Source of the DNA: an uncultured Lachnospiraceae bacterium
GTDB taxonomy: Bacteria > Bacillota > Clostridia > Lachnospirales > Lachnospiraceae
Length of the DNA: 64,000 nucleotides
Assembly: GCA_910579285.1 (NCBI GenBank)
Contig: CAJTTT010000015.1
Span: 24,015-88,014, forward strand
Reading direction: 5' to 3'
The position numbers were made by a program, and so were the translations under genes. The notes beneath the pieces were generated by a model, which saw only the letters and a program-made list of their open reading frames with translations, had not been told where the DNA came from and did no database searches. Numbering within the stretch: the stretch's first letter is position 1; each line of letters opens with the position of its first letter. Below are positions 60,306 to 64,000 of this stretch, piece by piece.

Positions 60306-61547
60306 GTGAAAAAATTTACGCAGAAAGTCTTACATCTGGTTCTGGCGGCAGCCGTTGCGCTGGGATGCACGCTCGCTTCCCCAGTACCGGCTTCCGCTGC
60401 CAGTCCCGATCTGATGGAGGTGCACTTTATAGACGTGGGACAAGGCGACGCCACGCTGGTCACCTGCGGCGGCCGCGCCATGCTGATTGACGCCGGCGAT
60501 GATACCAAAGGCACCGCGATCCAGAATTATCTCCAGAAACAAAAAATCACCAAGCTCGATTATCTGGTTTTGACTCACCCGGACGCTGACCACATCGGCG
60601 GCGCGCCAGTAATTATCACTAAATTTAAGATCGGAAACGTGTTTGTCTCAAACTTTGAAAAGGACAACAAAACCTATCAAAAACTGGTGCAGTCGCTGGA
60701 TGACAAGCAGATCAAAGCATTGACTCCTAAAGTCAACTCCAAGTACACGCTGGGCACTGCCAGCATTACCATACTGGCTCCCGGCAGTTCCTACGACAAT
60801 CCCAATGACGCCTCCATCGGGCTGCTTCTGAAAAACGGCACCCGTTCTTTCCTGTTTACAGGAGACGCCGGAGAAGATGCCGAGGAGGATATCTTAGAAA
60901 CAGGCATTGACATCTCGGCCGATGTGTACAAAGTCGGCCACCACGGCAGCCGGTATTCTACCTCCAAGGATTTTTTCCAGGCGGTGGATCCCTTTTATGC
61001 AGTAATCAGCTGCGGTGAGGGCAATTCCTACGGCCATCCCCACGCGGAGACGCTGAACACACTCCGCACAAACGGCGTCATGGTTTATCGGACGGATGAA
61101 GCCGGCACGATCGTTGCCTCCACGGATGGCAAGTCAGTCTCCTTCAATGTGCCCGCCTCCGAAAGCTGGAAGGCCGGAGAACCCACAGGCGGCAGCGCCA
61201 ATTCTTCCACGAAAACGGCAGTCAAGCCTAAAACGTCCGCTTCCGCCAAGCCCCAGACAACAGCTCCGGCGGCATCGGCACCGACAAAACCGACGGCTGA
61301 CGCCGAACAGGCCGCTGCGCCAGCCACGCCGCCACAGAATGAAACCGCGCCTGCCGTAGAAGAAAAACCGCAGGACAGCACGCCGCCTGCCACCAACGGG
61401 CTGACCTATGTGCTGAATGTCAAGACAAAGAAATTCCACAGCCCCACCTGCCACTCTCTGCCAACCACAAACAGACAGGACAGCACCGAGAGCCGTGACA
61501 GCATCATCTCCCAGGGATATGTACCGTGCAAGAAATGTAATCCCTGA
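60306..61547 (+). CDS. Secreted metallo-beta-lactamase-fold hydrolase (ComEC/Rec2 C-terminal type) with zinc tail
   Basis: 413 residues from a GTG at 60306, chosen because AGGGGG lies 9 bases upstream and because a clear signal peptide then follows (KKFTQKVLHLVLAAAVALG, cleavage near ASAAS). The MBL fold has FIDVGQGDATLV, the metal motif THPDADHIGG (His91, Asp93, Asp95, His96), GDAGEDAE and HHGSRYSTS. It resembles the hydrolase domain of ComEC, thought to degrade DNA. A Pro/Ala/Lys linker leads to a C-terminal module FHSPTCHS and VPCKKCNP, the small Ada-like zinc motif often attached to secreted nucleases. An extracellular nuclease is likely but not proven. Confidence 0.9.
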   Translation: MKKFTQKVLHLVLAAAVALGCTLASPVPASAASPDLMEVHFIDVGQGDATLVTCGGRAMLIDAGDDTKGTAIQNYLQKQKITKLDYLVLTHPDADHIGGAPVIITKFKIGNVFVSNFEKDNKTYQKLVQSLDDKQIKALTPKVNSKYTLGTASITILAPGSSYDNPNDASIGLLLKNGTRSFLFTGDAGEDAEEDILETGIDISADVYKVGHHGSRYSTSKDFFQAVDPFYAVISCGEGNSYGHPHAETLNTLRTNGVMVYRTDEAGTIVASTDGKSVSFNVPASESWKAGEPTGGSANSSTKTAVKPKTSASAKPQTTAPAASAPTKPTADAEQAAAPATPPQNETAPAVEEKPQDSTPPATNGLTYVLNVKTKKFHSPTCHSLPTTNRQDSTESRDSIISQGYVPCKKCNP

Positions 61548-61602
61548 AGAACTGCCGGACGCATGCGGCATTCTCCTTTCAGGGTTTCATAAGAATGAAA
61601 AA

Positions 61603-61647
61603 CTCTGCAGACATCCGTCAAGAATGTTTGCAGAGTTCTTTTATTGT
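61603..61647. terminator. Bidirectional terminator between convergent genes
   Basis: 14-bp stem AACTCTGCAGACAT/ATGTTTGCAGAGTT with one mismatch. It is followed by CTTTTATT on the plus strand and TTTTTCATT on the minus strand. It lies between the MBL-fold gene and the second chemoreceptor. Confidence 0.85.
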
Positions 61648-61655
61648 CGTTAGCC

Positions 61656-63359
61656 CTACACTTTATAACCGCTCAGTTCACGGTTCATTGCTGAAATCGC
61701 TGAAAATGTGTCCACCGCCGCAGACTCTATGTTCTTCATCTCCCCGTCTATCGCCGAAAGAAGCTCTGAAAACTGAATAATCTCCGCACTGTTTTCCTCG
61801 GAGGCCGCGCCGACCGACTCCATTGCCATTCTGATTTTTTGAAGCACCCCGGCATACGATTCCATATTTTTCAGAAGCCCCTCCATAGATACCCGGATCT
61901 CATCGGACTTCTCCGCAAAGCCACGCGACAGCCCGCCAAATTTCTGGTAATCCCCGGATATTTCGTCTTCCAGAAAATGCAGCATCTTATCCGCCAGCGC
62001 ACCAAGGCCCTGTATGGCTTCCACCACATCCTTGCTCATTTTCTGTATTTCATTGGCCGCTTGATTGGTGTTGCCCGCAAGCGCACCGATCTCTCCCGCC
62101 ACCACGGAAAATCCCTTGCCTGCCTCCCCGGCCCTTGCCGCCTCAATAGATGCGTTCAACGCCAGCAGATTCGTCTGCCCGGAAATCCCCAGAATCGTCT
62201 CCGAAAGCTCCTTGATCCGAAGTACCGCTTCCGCCTTCTTCTTTTCCTCCCGCAGCATCCCCGACATCATCTCCACATTTTTTCCGATTCCTGCAATGGA
62301 GGTCTGCGCCGTATCGTTCAGTTCCGTGGAAGATGCATTGATTTCCTGCAGTCCAATCGTATTTCCCGCAACCACCTCAACAATGTTCTGTATGTCCTTA
62401 TATACAAAGTCTACCTGTTCGCTCACCGTGCCGACAGATGCCGCAATCTCTTCGGAAGCCGCAACCATAGAGTGTATGGTGTCATTGATGCCAGTCACCC
62501 GTGCGGCTGATCCCGATACATGGCTTTTGATATTGCTCATCTTTGTCTCAATGCTGCCAGTCCCGCCTTTGATCTCCCTGACCGTATTTCCCGTCTTCTC
62601 CAGCAGGTGGTTCAAACTGTTTCCGATCACTTCCAGCTCATCCCCGGAAGTGATATTCAGCGCCTTTGTCAGATCGCCGTCATCGGAGGCAACCTCCAGA
62701 ATTTTATCGTTCACTTTGATAAAATTGCGCCGCATTCTGACCGCCGCCAGAACCGCCGCAGCAATGGCAAAAAGCAGAGCCGCGCCCACTGCGAGTAATA
62801 TATTGCGGATCAGACTGTTTAGGGAAGTCTGTATGGAGGACGCCTCATAATCCACAGCCACAATGCCCAGCACACTGCCGTCAAGAGAGACCGGGGCATA
62901 CCCGCTGTAGAAGGTGCCCCACTCATCCGTAAAAGGGTCACGCGTCACGGATGCGCTGCCCTGCATCGCCTCAAACATGGCTTCCTGCGCCTCATAGTCC
63001 TCCGCATACTCTCCCGGGTCATCCGGGTCCGTGTCCACCACAAACTGAAACCAGTCCGCGTCTTTGGGCATCAGCGTGTACACATAGGTAACGGAATCGC
63101 CTGCCAGGAAAAAACTCAGACTGTCTTTAACCGCCAGAAGCGCGGCTTCATCGCCTTTCATCGCCTTCGCAAACAGTTCACCATCCACATTTTCCGCGGC
63201 AATCACCGCGATCTCCATCACATCGTCCTTGCATTTTTCCTGCAGGAAACTGCCCATATTGGAATAGGCGACACTTCCCACAATCCATGCCACGATAATA
63301 GCCGATCCTAAAATAAAGAGAAAAAGCTGCGCTGCAATACTAAGTTTTTTAGTCTTCAT
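61656..63359 (-). CDS. Methyl-accepting chemotaxis protein with extracellular Cache-like sensor
   Basis: 567 residues from the ATG at 63359, behind GGAGGGGGCAGAGGG. TM1 is about 9-30 (AAQLFLFILGSAIIVAWIVG), TM2 near 190-210 (LLAVGAALLFAIAAAVLAAV). Between them residues 35-185 fit a single-Cache sensor (VTYVYTLMPKDADWFQFVVD, GYAPVSLDGSVLGIVAVDYE). A HAMP-like linker follows, then the signalling domain with LALNASIEAARAGEAGKGFS at the tip. Ligand unknown. No che genes nearby. Confidence 0.92.
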   Translation of the reverse strand: MKTKKLSIAAQLFLFILGSAIIVAWIVGSVAYSNMGSFLQEKCKDDVMEIAVIAAENVDGELFAKAMKGDEAALLAVKDSLSFFLAGDSVTYVYTLMPKDADWFQFVVDTDPDDPGEYAEDYEAQEAMFEAMQGSASVTRDPFTDEWGTFYSGYAPVSLDGSVLGIVAVDYEASSIQTSLNSLIRNILLAVGAALLFAIAAAVLAAVRMRRNFIKVNDKILEVASDDGDLTKALNITSGDELEVIGNSLNHLLEKTGNTVREIKGGTGSIETKMSNIKSHVSGSAARVTGINDTIHSMVAASEEIAASVGTVSEQVDFVYKDIQNIVEVVAGNTIGLQEINASSTELNDTAQTSIAGIGKNVEMMSGMLREEKKKAEAVLRIKELSETILGISGQTNLLALNASIEAARAGEAGKGFSVVAGEIGALAGNTNQAANEIQKMSKDVVEAIQGLGALADKMLHFLEDEISGDYQKFGGLSRGFAEKSDEIRVSMEGLLKNMESYAGVLQKIRMAMESVGAASEENSAEIIQFSELLSAIDGEMKNIESAAVDTFSAISAMNRELSGYKV

Positions 63360-63527
63360 ACCCTCTGCCCCCTCCTTTGTCCTTTGTGACGATGCCCACA
63401 AAAGTAACGGTGTTATTATAGGGGAAGATGGGGCTGGCGGGAAGAGGGCTGGCATACATTGCTGTTTTGGAGGTATACTTTGCGGTTGTGGTTTACATAA
63501 CTTTACATAAAGAAAGAGTGGGGTACA

Positions 63528-64000
63528 TTAGTCATTCCTATGTATCGATTTCCAATTTACCAGCGCACAACATTTTGCATAAATCGACTGGATTTCTTCG
63601 TTTCCTGCATGCGCAGCTACAAGCTTTTTCAGCCGCTCTCTTATTTCCGTCATTTCGAACGGCTCCTGCTCGAAGCATAGATTATACAGGCCCTTCGCAT
63701 ATTGGATCTGGATTTCTTCGTTTTCCGCTTTTTCTGCCGCCAGCTCTGCAAGCCTCTCTATCGTTTCTTTGATCTCAGGCAGTTCCTGCTTATAGCTCAG
63801 ATTTACCAGACCATTCGCATATCTTATCTGGATTTCTTCATTTTCTGTTTTCCGCGCCGCCAGCTCTGTAAGCCTCTCTATCGTTTCTTTTCTCTCTGAC
63901 AGTTCCTGCTTATTGCTTAGATTGACCAGACCATTCGCATATCTGATCTGGATTTCTTCATTTTCTGTTTTCCACGCCGCCAGCTCTGCAAGCCTTTCTA
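63528..64000 (-). CDS. Protein of 40-residue tandem repeats (partial, 5' end beyond window)
   Basis: The last 157 codons of a gene that enters from the right edge; stop TAA at 63528-63530. It contains three full 40-residue repeats and a degraded fourth: I-E-R-L-x-E-L-A-A-x-K-x-E-N-E-E-I-Q-I-x-Y-A-x-G-L-x-N-L, then about 12 variable charged residues ending KET. The predicted shape is two helices per repeat, as in armadillo- or TPR-like solenoids, a protein-binding architecture. At DNA level the 120-base units are 85-90 percent alike by eye. No signal can be judged because the start is missing. Confidence 0.75.
   Translation of the reverse strand, partial: ERLAELAAWKTENEEIQIRYANGLVNLSNKQELSERKETIERLTELAARKTENEEIQIRYANGLVNLSYKQELPEIKETIERLAELAAEKAENEEIQIQYAKGLYNLCFEQEPFEMTEIRERLKKLVAAHAGNEEIQSIYAKCCALVNWKSIHRND

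Overview
The window looks like chromosomal DNA of a gut-type Clostridia, most likely Lachnospiraceae. This is inferred from gene content and style: strong GGAGG ribosome sites, lipoprotein binding proteins with Ala/Glu-rich linkers, a fused PurL-PurQ protein, QueH, DUF3788 and DUF6442 proteins, and galactan and alpha-glucan lipoprotein hydrolases. Base composition is about even by eye. Most genes are on the minus strand. The plus-strand exceptions are the cytidylate-kinase-like gene, the subtilase pair, a cNMP-fold protein and a metallo-beta-lactamase-fold protein.

Layout. 0-3.6 kb: an RbsBAC-type sugar ABC transporter, cut off downstream by the window edge. 3.9-6.9 kb: a stand-alone TrpB2-type tryptophan synthase beta chain and a chemoreceptor with an extracytoplasmic CZB-like zinc domain. 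7.0-17.2 kb: a single operon that begins with an 861-residue fusion (CoA-disulfide/persulfide reductase + rhodanese + siroheme sulfite/nitrite reductase + two 4Fe-4S sites) and continues with hemA, the precorrin-2 dehydrogenase, hemC, cobA-hemD, hemB, hemL and a small conserved-looking gene. No later heme or cobalamin genes are present, so the operon appears built to make siroheme for its own first gene. 17.2-21.4 kb: an accessory patch with a serine-hydrolase homologue that has lost its nucleophile segment behind a MerR-type promoter, a cytidylate-kinase-like gene, a DUF3788 gene, an autoregulated-looking XRE/DUF6442 pair, a toxin-antitoxin pair collapsed by deletion, an integrase remnant, and tRNA-Met and tRNA-Val. 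21.4-36.8 kb: housekeeping genes argS, queH, a large secreted protein, carB, carA and purL, then a TetR regulator and an unknown protein.

37-45 kb: a coiled-coil protein with DNA-level 21-bp repeats; a small lipoprotein that resembles the propeptide of the large surface subtilase encoded directly after it; and a 752-residue protein with a cNMP-like N-terminus. 45-61 kb: an OFA-type MFS transporter and then a carbohydrate region: GH13 lipoprotein, MalG, MalF and MalE, an intracellular GH53 galactanase, a zinc-ribbon protein, a 612-residue protein of unknown function, a lipoprotein GH53, a secreted Cys/His-repeat protein and a LacI-type regulator. A LacI-type operator half-palindrome is shared between the regulator's upstream region and the 612-residue gene. 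61-64 kb: a secreted MBL-fold protein, a second chemoreceptor and the end of a gene made of 40-residue repeats that runs off the right edge.

The strongest candidates for something little described are the self-contained siroheme reductase operon, the lipoprotein/subtilase pair with a detached propeptide-like domain, the Cys/His-repeat secreted protein and the 40-residue-repeat protein. All functional statements rest on recognised motifs and gene order; no database search was possible.
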